This document shows, one piece after another, positions 37,600 through 49,186 of a stretch of 64,000 nucleotides of DNA. Each line of letters starts with the position of its first letter. Positions within the stretch are counted from its first letter, which is position 1. Source of the stretch: Ceratodon purpureus (lineage: Eukaryota; Streptophyta; Bryopsida; Pseudoditrichales; Ditrichaceae); NCBI GenBank assembly GCA_014871385.1, contig CM026422.1, positions 24,660,987 through 24,724,986 of the forward strand. The letters are read 5' to 3'. The notes under the pieces were generated by a model. The model saw only the letters and a list, made by a program, of their open reading frames with translations. It was not told where the DNA came from and did no database searches. The position numbers and the translations under genes are program-made.

Positions 37600-38815
37600 A
37601 AGGAGAGGAATGGTTACGTGTTAATCATCGTATGTACAGACCGTCAGATTAATTCATTGTAATATACTGATTTAGGTTTGGTGTGGGGCCTATCCCAGGC
37701 TTTCTGGTGGGCCTCCATGCGTGCTATATATGGTCATCCTTCAAGGAAGGATAAGCGGTATCTAGCTATGATACGCATAACAACCTGAGAGCATTCAATT
37801 AGGATTCGGGTGAAATTGTAATATTTAATATTCCGTATCTGACGAGATATTCGTTTTTTCGTTCTCCAATGATTGCATGACACATGCGCAAATTCCCTTG
37901 GGAAGGTTGTGGTACTGGAATGTCGGTACAGTATGCCGTGAATGACGAAAAGTGGATAAGATGTCGACACGTGTTTACATAAAATGGTACAGAGAAGTAA
38001 TTCAAAAATTGGTAAAATATATGTATATATATATATGGTATGATTACAGTAAAACAACGGAATTAGATAGTGCACAGCTGCCGACTATTACTCCACACAA
38101 CAATGACAAAATTTGAGCAATACATTTAGTCTGCAATATTGATGGTGTGCAACATCTGCCAATGCGCTAAGTTCCCTAACAACACTTAATACGTTTGCAT
38201 CTCATCATGTTCCCATTTGCAAATGCGCGGATATTACCTTGTACACATATTATCCTCCACCATGCTTGAACCATAGAGGTCGGACATGATACTACACTTC
38301 TTCTACCAAAGGTTTACTCACAGCTGTCCGTATTAAAGTGTGCAGAATTACTTTGCAAGAAAGAACACTTTACTTTAGCCTGCTTCAGAAAAGAATATGT
38401 GAAAGCGTTCCACAAATTTGAGAATAAAATTTTTGGAAGACAGAATTATGTATAACCTTGTAGATTTAAGCTTACCATCGGATTTAACATTTGGGAATCC
38501 AAACACTCTTCCTTACAGCTGGAGGAGGGGATTTAGCGTTAGACGGATTAGAAGCAATGTCGTGATCCGATTCGACAGTCTCTCCTGCGTGCTGTACATT
38601 CCAACGTTGATAAGAATTTAGATAAGAATTATCCTACGACAAGTGTGTATGCTTTTGGGACGTCAAACCTATTCGCCATACAATGTTCGACCAAAAATGA
38701 TTCCTGCTTGAATAACCACTTGGAATAGAACAAGTGAGACAGGGGATTTCTGTAAAAGACCGTGCAAATCATTTCAAACGCGGTTTAGATCTGTACCTCA
38801 TTCATGGAAATCGGG
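37600..38815. other. Intergenic, weak coding traces only
   Basis: No firm feature. On the minus strand, 38500-38640 shows a short open stretch (ETVESDHDIASNPSNAKSPP) that may be another exon remnant of the decayed minus-strand genes to the right. Confidence 0.3.
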
Positions 38816-38817
38816 AC

Positions 38818-38986
38818 CTGCTCTCTCGCCTCAACAGATCTAGAGTGGTGAGAATATCACAAGACTGTGCGTTTTGGCGGAGCACCCGAATCTGCGACAG
38901 AAGACCGTCAATTAACATACGCAAGTCAGTACTGTCACAGTCTAAGGTTCCTTTCAACTCTTCCATTTGGTGTAAAATGATTCGTC
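38818..38986 (-). pseudogene. Probable exon of a decayed minus-strand gene
   Basis: Between an acceptor (GTCTAG at 38987-38992) and a donor (CAG|GTCCCG at 38817) the minus strand is open and helical: LGRIILHQMEELKGT, LRMLIDGLLSQIRVL, LTTLDLLRRESR. It does not extend as an ORF beyond these sites. It may continue the transposon-like gene at 39508-42525 or be separate. Confidence 0.35.
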
Positions 38987-39102
38987 CTAGACATTAGGGG
39001 AAAAATCAGGTCTCCAACGGGCCTTGTAAGACAGCCCGGATTAGGTGAGCTTCCTGCCCGCTGACACTTCTCTTCGAAATCTCATTGGTCGATATCCTGC
39101 CC

Positions 39103-39275
39103 GCTGACAACAAAATTCGCCTCGCTGACAGCAGGATTCGCTGACAGGAGGATCCGCTGACAACAGGATCCGGTACTGTCCAATGGGGTGATAGCAGTGG
39201 GCACACGGTCGGTGACAGTGTCATTACTGCTTATATTGTCCAATGGGGGGGTGGGGTGGGGTGGGGTGGGGAAGG
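39103..39275. repeat. Short tandem repeats: GCTGACA(A)CAGGATCC and GGGGT
   Basis: Four to five imperfect copies of a 16-20 bp unit (CGCTGACAACAGGATC) occupy about 39103-39172. A GGGGT run (about 39244-39270) follows, which could form a G-quadruplex. Confidence 0.6.
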
Positions 39276-39507
39276 GAAGCGATTGGCTGGACCCCCCAAA
39301 TGCCAACTGCTGTCACTGCTGGCAGCATTTGGCGACCTGCTGGCACAGTTGGTGCCAGCAGGTAAAGTGCACGGGCATGCCCAAAACTTTGGCACGGAAA
39401 GCATGGAAAAGGCCCGTTGGAGACCCCAAACTGCTCCTAATGGGATGCCCTCTTGCAAAAGCTATGTCGATGGCCTCGATGTCGATATACTATGGAGACT
39501 CATGACT

Positions 39508-42500
39508 CTATGGTTCGTCAATCATTCCAAGTATGGGCGATGTGAGACCACCATTCTGGAGGTCACTGCTAGGTAAGAAGGCCTCCACCGAACGTGAAGA
39601 GTTTGGGGTGACCAGCCTCAAGCATCCCGAAGAGGCTCCTTCTCCACTGGCACGATCGATTTCGGTCATTGGTTTGAACTTGCGAGGCCTCGATTTTCTC
39701 GCATAACCTTTATCACGGGTAACTTCATCTTCAACCTTGTCCGGGTCTGGAGTCCTACCCAAGCGCATATGCAGTCTCTCGGTAATGTCTGCCACACCTA
39801 TCGGTCCAGTTCGTCCGAGAGTTCTTCTACAGGCGTTTGCATAACGCATTTGCTAAGATTTTGCCTTGAACTTATCTGAGTTGGCCATCGTCACTAGCTT
39901 GGACCAAATCTTTTCACTCACCCAATGAGGTCAATCCCCTTCAGCCTCTATTATCTTAATCAGTTCATGCCTATAAGCTGATAGTGCCGCTCCTATTCGA
40001 GACCGCAGCCATGAAGGACTCACAGTGTCACTCTATTCAAAATTTTCATTCAATCTCTGGATCAATGTATCCATCAGTTGACATGGTTGATGGCGGATGT
40101 CGATGTAGGAGGGATCCAATCCTTGGACGAACTTCCCAAGAGCATCGTTCTAGGTGCCGATTCCCAAGCCATAAATCCTTCCGTCCTCATTTATATGAGC
40201 AAGGAACGGCTTCAATCTGTTTTGTTCCCTATGCGTTGCACTATCCTCCCGTTCCTTTGCACGTTGTTTCCTATCCCTTCGGTATAAAGATTTGTTGTTC
40301 AGGGAGAATGGTGAAACAAGGCCGGAGTTATGCCTAGGCTGAGTGCTGCCCACGTCGCGTGAATCACGGTCTGGATTCCTACTTAGTGAAGACAAACTCA
40401 GAGGAAACGATGCCGTCGGTGGAGTTTGCAGAGTAGGCCTAGGCTGCGTAGAAACTCTTGGTGGAGACAGTGGATGATCATCATAGTCGGAAGCACAACG
40501 TTCTCGACTGGGGTTAAAGTGTGTAGCTGCTTCAGAGTCTCTAGAGACTCTCCCCGACTTATCTCGATCAATATTCGCTATAGGGGGGAAGCACAATAAA
40601 GTGGACCACCAAGTGCAATATGTGATCACTAGGAAGTGAATATGAAGTGTGCTGTTTTTCATAGCTCAAAGCTGATTTTGAGCATTTTGGTGTAATTTTT
40701 GAGCATTTTAGTGACTTTTTAAGGTGTCATAAGGTATCTTAGAGGCATCTCCATAAAAAAAACATCTTCAATTGAAACTTAATTTGACCGCTAGTTCTAA
40801 ATCATGAAAATGAACTCTTCCAAAGTCTTAATTTCTTCATTTGGGGCCCTCTATTGTCTTTAGAGGATGTTTTTTCCAATTTAAATAACAATGTTCGGTG
40901 AAAAAAACCTCACAAAAAGTTTCACCAAAAACAGTATTTTAAAAACGTCCCGGAGATACTTCTCGCCAATCTAGGATTGCAAACACGGCCACCCGGATCA
41001 TTTCTACAAGCGTAATGTACAAACGAAGGGCCCCGCTAAGTCAAAAGTGATTTCTGTCAAAACTACAATGTAATACGGTCACTTTTCCAAGTGGCTGCAT
41101 TCACTTTGTTCAACTTTGTGGTGTTCATTGAGGTGTCTCAATTCAACAACTACGAACGCAAATTTTGGAAGTTGTAGTACATCAAGTCTACTTTCCGTAT
41201 CCCAAACTGAATTTCCCATCAAGAAGTTTTGCATGCCACTTTCTCGCGTGTTTACACAACGGGCTGAAATTGACAATGAGCTAAGCACTTTTGTGGTCCA
41301 CTTTATTGTGCTTCCCCTCTGCAGGAAGTCTCCTATGGTGTCTGTAGCCCGGGCTTTTCGACGGAGACGACGTTGATGGTGACCTCCACGACCGATGTCT
41401 GTGGTCTTTGCGTCTTCTATGTCGGCGCCTTTCACTCTCCTCAAATACAAAAGCCATTCTTGCATATACTTTAAGAGCATCGAATCTCACTACTTTAAAT
41501 GGAGATTCAGTTTGTATAAGGTATACTTCAGATCATATAGAGACTGTACATGTAACAACTAAAAAATCACTGTGTTCTATATTGTAAAACATATCAGACT
41601 ATAGTACACATGTACACTAAAAGGCAGTTTTTACTAATGATTGAAATCCTGCTACAACATGTACAGACATTAAATTACCTCCCTAGAGTCTGTTGAATAG
41701 TAACGTCTTGGAGCCTTAGAATGTCGACATCTCTCGTACGGGCTGTGCCTACGGTGACTTCGTCCCCGAATATAGCCATCTTCACCGGAGTCTGAATCAT
41801 TCGCTCTGTGTGGGACAGGTCTGGGTATATGGTCTGCGGCGTGAGCATCAGAATCCTTTGCAAGATGGCGGTCGTTTCTAGGGGGGACAGGGCTAACTAC
41901 CCTATCGACGGCATTGACTTCTTGTGTGAGATATGCTTCTGGTTCCTTGATTGACTCAACGGTGGCATCCATAGTGACGACGGGAGGTTTAGGGTTAATA
42001 ACTGTACCCAAACACATGAAACCAGGTTATATCAAGATGCCATCTTCACTATAATCTTCCATGATAGATTAATATTGGATTATTGCAATGTTAAACATTC
42101 ACATAAGGGCATTACATAAAGAACAAATGAATTAAGGTTCCGGAGATCTTAAAGGAATATTGCACCGTGTATCAATCTCCAAACATGACAGAACAGCGAA
42201 TTGTAGCACATGTGGATACAACATGACAACTTCAATTGCCAGATGTCTTACCGGGGCTTCCTAGAGGTGGATTCGGACAGGAAAGTCCCGTAGGCCTCGA
42301 TGAGGTTTGACATGTTGAGGTAGGATTGAGTGGAAGAGTGCTCAGAATCTCCTCCTTCAAAGACGTCACTCGATCTGGACCCGGAGGGTATTTCTGCCGC
42401 GATAGTTTTTCCTTCTGCATTAATTCCGGAATTTGTTCCTGCAAAGACTGCACCGTTGTTTTTTTAATGCCACCGCTCCAGGGTTCGGGACCGCACTTGA

Positions 42501-42525
42501 TTCCACCACCTCCTCTTGGAGCCAT
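39508..42525 (-). pseudogene. Decayed transposon gene: RS-rich region fused to En/Spm-like region
   Basis: Exon 1 (42252-42525, MAPRGGGGIKCGPEPWSGG) joins exon 2 (41679-42001) with matching phase. Exon 3 starts near 41530, is interrupted by an inserted element at 40585-41317, then continues to 39508. The N-terminal part is rich in Arg/Ser/His (ERRRHRRRKDHRHRSW). The C-terminal part reads LSAYRHELIKIIEAEGD, WVSEKIWSKLVTMANSDKFK, RYANACRRTLGRTGPIGVAD. It resembles the plant Ptta/En/Spm (Transposase_24-like) region with its K.....N...R....HTGGS-type motif. Four in-frame stops (three TAG, one TGA) fall in the C-terminal half. The family call is from pattern memory. Probably part of a CACTA-type element whose ends I could not find. 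Confidence 0.5.
40585..41317. mobile_element. hAT-like non-autonomous element inserted in an exon
   Basis: Perfect 25-bp inverted repeats GGGGAAGCACAATAAAGTGG(ACCAC) lie at 40585-40609 and 41293-41317, enclosing 733 bp without coding capacity. On the gene's sense strand the flanks are CCTGCAGA and CCTATAGC, a degenerate 8-bp repeat aligned in the same reading frame. Removing the element and one copy makes the exon continuous (RRHHRRLP then ANIDRDKSG). An 8-bp duplication suggests hAT; the termini are not a standard hAT CAGGG. Confidence 0.65.
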
Positions 42526-43240
42526 TATGGAAATGTATATTTGTTCAATCCGCTAGAGAGCCTAGTCTGAGGAGACATGTACCTGAAATTGCAGCTACTT
42601 AGTAAACCTGAAACCAGAACATTTTCGGTTAGCACAGACGGGTTTGTGAACTTAACGTATACTTAGTTATGCACTGACCGATAAATCTATCAACCAACAG
42701 ACCATAGATTGCCATACTGAAGCAACGTCTACACGCCATACTAAAAATGGCGTATATATTCAACGTGGATATGGTTTCAAGTTGCTCCAATAGGTCAATA
42801 GGTCAATAGGTCTGCAGCTGTATCCCGGGAACAAAGAAGTGGCCTATACAGGGATACTCGGAGAAGACTGAACAGTAAAGAGTCCAAATATGCTCTAGCA
42901 TCGACTACAGATCTAACTTGGGTACAATATGATGCTCAGAATAAAAAAATGACAAAGGACAAGCCCATAGTTTGTTCATTCTATTCATTTGCATGCAATT
43001 GTAACAACACATAAAAGGATCCGGGAAGGGTCCGAAATGGAAACCGTTCTTGCTGTACACACCTCTCACAACTAGTACATGTCGCATTCGCTAGTACAGT
43101 TGTTTGCGAATTTTTGAGTAGCGTTAGTTGGAAGAAAAAGATCTTCTGTCCACTCCAAAGCGCTCGCAAAAACCAGTACTTCACCAAAACTTGGACGAGA
43201 TTGAGACACTTGTAATAACCTCCTAACTTACATGCAGCAA
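42526..43240. other. Intergenic, no supported gene
   Basis: Only short frames. A direct repeat AATAGGTC (three copies) occurs near 42790-42811. Confidence 0.4.
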
Positions 43241-43242
43241 GA

Positions 43243-43638
43243 CTACATACGAAACGCAGATATACATGGCTGTTGGTCAGGGCGTTTTTCTAATGCCTCT
43301 GAGTTCAATGGATGGAGACGCCGAAAAGAGAGGAGGGAAAGCTGCGAAAGAGAAGTTTCCTTTTTCCCTTTGGGGCCGTATGTTGCAGCCGCCGCCGGCT
43401 TCAGCTGGTATCCCGAAAATCTCATGAATCTTTCATCTCGTCCACTTTGTTCGGATGGAGTATTAATGGTACAATGTCTTATCGAATGCGGGACCGCCCC
43501 ATCCCAGGCTCTTCCGTATCTTTCCCCGAGAGAACTGCAGTAGCGACCGAAAAGGTCTCCGAAAGATGGGAGACACCAGCGGTGATTTATCAAGTTGGAT
43601 CTACGAACCCATATAGATGTGCTCCATATGTTATCCAT
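43243..43638 (-). other. Open reading frame of doubtful status
   Basis: A 131-codon ATG-initiated frame with moderate coding character in its second half (RFMRFSGYQLKPAAAATYG, KGKKETSLSQLSLLSF). It lies between two decayed minus-strand genes and may be an exon remnant. The plus strand of the same DNA is also open, so I am not sure it is coding. Confidence 0.25.
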
Positions 43639-44121
43639 CCCCCTCCATGCGGGTTGATATTGTTGCTACTGCCAATGCCATGCACTTATAGAGTTTAGTA
43701 TGATAAGTACCTCGCTAGCATTACGTAAGGTCACACACGTCATGTAGCGGGAAAATGACTCTTCACTTGGCCTCTTACTAATTGTTACAGGTGTTCACGG
43801 ATGCACCATACATTTGAAAAAGACTAAGCTTGAACACACTTGCATCTCCCCTCATTATATCCCTTCACGTCTTAAATTTTCTTCTCGATCACCTTTGGCC
43901 ATATTTTTCCAACAACAGTACCACTTCCAAGACAATCAAAAACATGAATCCTTAGAGCTTCTTTTCATGAAAGGTGCGAGGGCTACACGGGAAGATGCTA
44001 CTTTGTCCCTCTGGAAAGAAGAAACCACAACAATCAACTATAGGTAAGGAGTCTATGGTGTATTATACACTGGTTTTTTCTACTTCCATGTAACAGGCTA
44101 CAATGTAACAGCTGCTATGCC

Positions 44122-44879
44122 ATCAACCAGACCCCATATACTTCACTGCTACGTACTTCTCAACTTCTAACAACTCTCCTCCTTCAAGGAAGTCGACGAG
44201 CTAGTCGTGGTACACCACTTGTATGGCGCGACCCTTCGAGTGCCAGAAAGAGCTTAGAGTTACTAGTTCTTCAATGTCTCTCCCTCCGAGACTGCCAAAA
44301 CCGTAAACTTTCAGATGTTGGAGGTCTCGTAAGTACGATTGAAAGTAATGGAATCATGTTATACATAGAAGAGTTTTCCATACATAGACGTGTGTTCAAA
44401 AATTTAAACTAACCTCTGTAGGATGCTCTTCTCGTCGAGGACTTGTTCAGGAAGCCTGTCAGTCACTATGTGAGACGTAGTGTATTCAATGCTATCCACA
44501 GTGGTCGCTTCAAGCATTTTCGCCTCCATCAGAATACCTTGGAGGGTTATAGACGCCATCTCTTGAGAAAATACATTCCAGCACACACCAACAGAAATAG
44601 TGTCACCAATTGAAATCGCATGACCAGTACTGTGCATTGTATTCCATTCGGTTAGGTTTCTCACGTCGTATGGACTGGAGGTCCAGGGAAAATAATCACT
44701 CCGGCGAATATGTTGAAAGCCTTCTGGATGTTCCTCAGAGAGTTCTCGAGTTGCTGCAAATTTGCTTGGATCACCTCTTCCGTGCGGTGAATCTCATTCA
44801 CGAGGGACCTAATGGACATCGAAAAACATTCCCCCGTCAAACGATCAACGGCCGGGTTTTCAATCGGAACACTCCCCAT
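44122..44879 (-). pseudogene. Broken minus-strand gene, function unknown
   Basis: From ATG 44879 the frame reads MGSVPIENPAVDRLTGECFS and a coiled-coil-like helix (NEIHRTEEVIQANLQQLENS). One base is then lost or gained near 44675, and the protein continues in the next frame (NLTEWNTMHSTGHAIS ... SHIVTDRLPEQVLDEKSI) to a donor at 44413. A second exon, about 44122-44330, reads LQHLKVYGFGSLGGRDIEEL with one TAG, ending at TGA. The frameshift and the TAG mark it as decayed. No family was recognised. Confidence 0.4.
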
Positions 44880-45015
44880 TGTCAGTGATATGTGTTTGGA
44901 AAAGAGAGGAGATGCACTGAGAGTACATGAAAGTTCAAACTACTACCATAGTGTAAGCCCAAAAACACATACCACAAGGAAAGCCTCCCCAGGGTGGATA
45001 TTCTCTTCTTTGTAG

Positions 45016-46709
45016 AAGATGCATGGTGAGCACTAAAATTAGCACAGATAAGCGATCAGCGTATCGTTTCTGATAAGAAGCATCCTCTGTCTACTTTTAA
45101 ATTGGGGGTAAAGAGACCGTCCAAGGCAAATAAGCAAACCCCATCAAAGTGTTGTCATTACACGTCCATTTTCAGTGTAGCAGTCCAATAAAGATATTCA
45201 ATAATTTATGCCTCCATGAATATTGAATAAATGAAACATAAATGGAGAAAGAAATAATTAGGTTTCCGGGTGTTTGAATTTTACTTTAAAAAATTCCAAT
45301 TTACTTTTACTAACATTCTTTTAAATATGCGAATGTGAAGTCGTAAGAAACCCATACTTAAAAAAAATATATATGAAATTTAATATTAAGTGTGTGGTAG
45401 GAATTTCATCTGATTTAAAAAAATAATAAAATCAACAATTGTTGTATTTACAAAATACAACAATCTAATGTTAATCTATTGTTATTCCAAAAGAATAATT
45501 TAAAAATACATACTTAATAGAAATAAACAATTGATGTTGTATTCAATGCTTTAAATTTAAAAAATTGATGTCATAAATACTTGTGTATTAAAGAAAATAC
45601 AGTATACCTATTTTAATGAATGCTTTAAATTTAAACCATTGATATCATAAATTTTATTCATATCTGACATAATGATCATTGAATTTTCATAAGAACATAA
45701 AGCCCTTTACAAGTAAATATTAGAGTTCATATCTTCAAGGTGTAGTGCACCTAGTTTGAACATAACCGCAACATCATTGACGTAAGTTCCAACGGAAAGA
45801 GGAGTTGAAATAGGATCTAACTATGTAACTTTTAATATGCAAATATTCGAAGAGAGAGATGGTCATATGGCTAGTAGAAGAGAGTATCGCCGTTTTAGCA
45901 ATAAAATAACCCAACTACACGCATTTACAAACAAACTCACATTTAACACACTATTTAAATTGAATTAATTATAGATTTTAAAGTTAAAAAAACATTTTTA
46001 AAAAAATAATTGAGTATATGAAAAACCTCGTCCAAAAAATTCTCATAAAGTTTGTTCACAAATTTCAATAGCTATATTACTCTTTAATATTCAAATGATC
46101 ATGATGTAAATCTTTGCGTTGTTTACTGTAGTATTCTAATTAATGATCTTATGGTTGGAGTTAACAAAATTTGACTTTTCAAACACTCATACTTTTTATT
46201 TTGGGAATGTTCTGGAGTGTCTGATGGTGAGACATAGTCGTTGAATTTGAGGGGTTAAATTATTGACTTCATGAAACATCATTACATTTTCAGGATAACC
46301 TTACGCCATAGTGATGTACACATCAATACTAGTAATGCTTAGACACTAACTCTAGGTTTTAGGTGCGTTTCAGGGTAAGGTGAAGAGATAGATAAATCAC
46401 ATTAACTATTTGAACACATTATTGAGAAACATTTTGTACTGTATCAAACTGTTACATATGCACAATGAACAACAAACCTGTCCATACTTAATTTTGTCAC
46501 ATAAGGTTCAAGAGATTGCAAATACACTAAAAGAGATTCTGTCCTTTGGAGAAGTGACATTAATGAAATCTGGTCCGCTACAATCTAATGTTATTTTCTA
46601 AATAAAGACAATTTATATATTTTTAATTTATGTTTAATATAATCATTTCTCAACAACTAAGGATATATTGAATCCGTGAATCACGTGACGCTAAACATCT
46701 CAGCATTTT
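45016..46709. other. AT-rich intergenic DNA
   Basis: No gene, element end or RNA recognised. Very A/T-rich with no coding character. Confidence 0.5.
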
Positions 46710-46826
46710 TTTATTTTTTTTTGGAGACACGTAATAAGATTTTATTACTGCAAATAAACCAAACAATTGCCAAGGGCCCCGAGAGGCCCTAGGCCCTGGT
46801 CTTAACTGAAACTGGTAACTGAAACT
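46710..46826 (-). mobile_element. 5'-truncated LINE tail, reverse orientation
   Basis: A T-run (46706-46722) followed by GGAGACACGTAATAAGATTT is the reverse complement of a LINE 3' end. AACATCTCAGCATTTT before it and AACATCTGAGCATTTT after it form a 16-bp target duplication with one mismatch. The sequence differs from the two tails at 1.7 and 4.1 kb, so a second LINE lineage is likely. Confidence 0.6.
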
Positions 46827-47132
46827 AACATCTGAGCATTTTCATTAACCACAAGACTCTTACGTCCACACAGTAATAAAATAGTAGCACCGATCACTTC
46901 CAATTGAAATTATTGCATTCCATCTTCCAAAAGAGTTAAGAATGAAATACTTCATTATCAATAATAACTTTATTTCTTATCAGAAAACAACAAATTGTAT
47001 CAATATGGAATCCGACATACTGCAACGATTATAACATACTCTTAACCACCCAACTGCTACATCCAGAAACTAGAATGTATTGGTAGTCACAAAAATTCAC
47101 TCATTCACTTTTTCCGCTTTTCTTTCTCTCTT

Positions 47133-47436
47133 TCACCTCCAAGAATCGATTCCCTCTCCGTCTATACTCTGACATACACTGATGAGAATTGAATGGTAAT
47201 TCATACAGTCTGCATAAATGCTGTCCAAGTTCTCATTGGGCCCAAACTCGGCGTCGTCTACAGGTTTCTGGCAAAGGAATTTGTCCCACGAAAGCTCCAA
47301 ATATGCAATATCCCTAGACTCTGAAACAGTTCTGAGATGGTTCTGATATTCTCTCAACATCTCATTAAAATCAAAGTCTTTGGATTCCGACTCTGTACAC
47401 TCTGGCTCTCTTGATGAACTGCCCCCTCTCTTGAAA
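47133..47436 (-). pseudogene. 3' half of an acidic-protein gene split by piggyBac element C
   Basis: Minus-strand coding sequence runs from the TTAA target (47437-47440) down to 47133: SSSREPECTESESKDFDFNE, then ENLDSIYADCMNYHSILISV and a final SQW-type end at a TGA that overlaps a good splice donor (GAG|GTGAAAG at about 47136). The real gene may therefore continue in further exons. Its 5' half is at 51921-52259. Joining the halves at a single TTAA leaves the frame off by one base. A run of five G (about 47424-47428) just inside is the likely site of a 1-nt loss. The protein family was not recognised. Confidence 0.55.
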
Positions 47437-47794
47437 TTAACCCCTAAAAATCCAGCCGTTTTTGGAAGCTCCAAGTTCCAAAACTGTCATTTTTGACCGC
47501 TTTGTGGGAATGACGGTTTGGACCAGTTTTTTTTCCTATTTCTAGACATCCAACCGTAGGATCTTGTAATTCACCCTCATTAGAAGAACTGCTGAAATTT
47601 TCAACCGTTGGATGTTTACCATTTGTGAGATTATAATGTTCAAAGTTGCAGCAAAAGTTTTTTTTGGTGTTGCCCGAACGGCATAGGGTAAATGGTAAAA
47701 ATGAGGACTTGATGTTCTATATTCCAAACTTTTTGCTCATATTTTTTTCCATGTAGGAAACTAGGTTGGGCACATCCATGCAAAATTTTGTGTA

Positions 47795-47921
47795 GCGTGA
47801 GCCCCCCGCAGGGGGGGGCTCACGCGATGGGAGCCACCCCGAGGCGTAGGGATAGGGCGAAGCCCGACCCGAGCCGTAGGGAGTGGCTCCCATCGCGTGA
47901 GCCCCCCCTGCGGGGGCTCAC
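47795..47921. repeat. Nested GC-rich palindrome (hairpin within hairpin)
   Basis: The arms GCGATGGGAGCCAC and GTGGCTCCCATCGC pair across a loop of about 45 bp. Outside them each arm is itself a hairpin, GTGAGCCCCCC...GGGGGGCTCAC on the left and GTGAGCCCCCC...GGGGGCTCAC on the right. Composition (about 70% GC) contrasts sharply with the AT-rich host. The loop has two GTAGGGA direct copies and a GGGCGAAGCCC mini-hairpin. Confidence 0.8.
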
Positions 47922-47989
47922 CCGGCGTAACCCCCGAGCAAACATTTACTATCGGGCAGGCCTTCCGAACAGCAATCGAGTTACTGTTG

Positions 47990-48200
47990 TGGAAATGCAT
48001 GATTAATACATGTCCTGAGTGCGTCGCGTCAGATCTCGGAGGTCATAGGATTGATTCCCTGCGGGAACACGTGCGACCGGGCTGCCCGCGTGTACAATCT
48101 AAAATTCTCCCCCTGCCCGGGTTTTTGCTCGTGGCGGGCTTTTGGGCGGGGCGGGCATTCCGGGACAGGAGGTACGTGGGGGGAGAATATAAAATCTCAG
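47990..48200 (+). repeat. Possible tRNA-derived SINE-like segment
   Basis: TCGGAGGTCATAGGATTGAT TCC (48029-48052) resembles the 3' half of a tRNA, with GGATTGATTCC close to the B-box GGTTCGANTCC (mismatches in the core). No good A-box or acceptor stem was found, so this is not a working tRNA gene. It could be a SINE head nested in element C next to the palindrome. Confidence 0.25.
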
Positions 48201-49186
48201 CAAAGGGGGTTACGACTTCATCCCATGCTTTTAGGTCCTTCAAAAAAATTCTTTAGCTAGTTTGGGTCTAAAAGTTCACAAATTTCTCCATTTCATATAT
48301 TTCTATATAGCACTCAATTCATGAACTTTCCGTGGGATCCCAACGGTGGAGTTGTTGTGTGACTCAAATGTGTTTTTTGAGAAAAAAAAAAAATCAAAAA
48401 TACTAAAATCTCAATTAGAGCTGAATTTATAGGGGTAAAATGAATAAAATGGCTTCCAAAATGAACCGGGCAAGGAGGAAATCATGGGTTTAGGGAAACC
48501 CAGGGAACCCATGATTTGGAAGTGGTCAGGTGCATTGAAGGAGCTGACACAACATGAATACACATGCCCCGAGTATAGGTGGTCAATTCCATGTTCATAG
48601 GAACATCCAAGCTAAACTTTGCACATGGCAAGCTACAGTTTGGAATAAGCCAAGCTATAAATCGGGAATAAGCCAAGCTGAAATTAGTCTTATGAGCCGT
48701 TGCAGATCAGCTGAGATCTAGATCAATGGAATGGTTCTACAGTTTGGTCATACCCATGCCAGCTGGGTGACTTGGCATTAGTTTCGCCCATCCATGCAAA
48801 TTTGGATGGGGTGCAGTCATCACCCATGCCATCCATGCCATCACCCAGGCCATCCATGCAAATCAATTAGACTCCTCCCTTCATTGAGAGCTTGGGCCCG
48901 CCTATGGCCGCCCCCTGAACCCGTCCCCCCCTTCCCTCCCCCAACCAGAATCACCTGTACAGTCGACAAGGACTAGGAGGTAAGCACAAAGAGTGTTTTT
49001 TTTTTTTTTTTTTCTTAGTTTCTTTCCATACATTTGTACACTAGTGTATGTGTTTCTAAGAATCACATACTTGAACGGGAAAAATGTTTAGGAGAGGTAG
49101 AAATGGTAATAAGTAGGAAAAACGGGAATGTGTAGGAAAAACGGGAATATGTAGAGAGAAATAAAAATGGTATTTGTAAGAACTAC

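Noticed and set aside
48003-48075. tRNA gene
   Set aside because: A B-box-like motif is present, but no convincing acceptor stem, A-box or cloverleaf could be drawn; kept only as a possible SINE-like relic.
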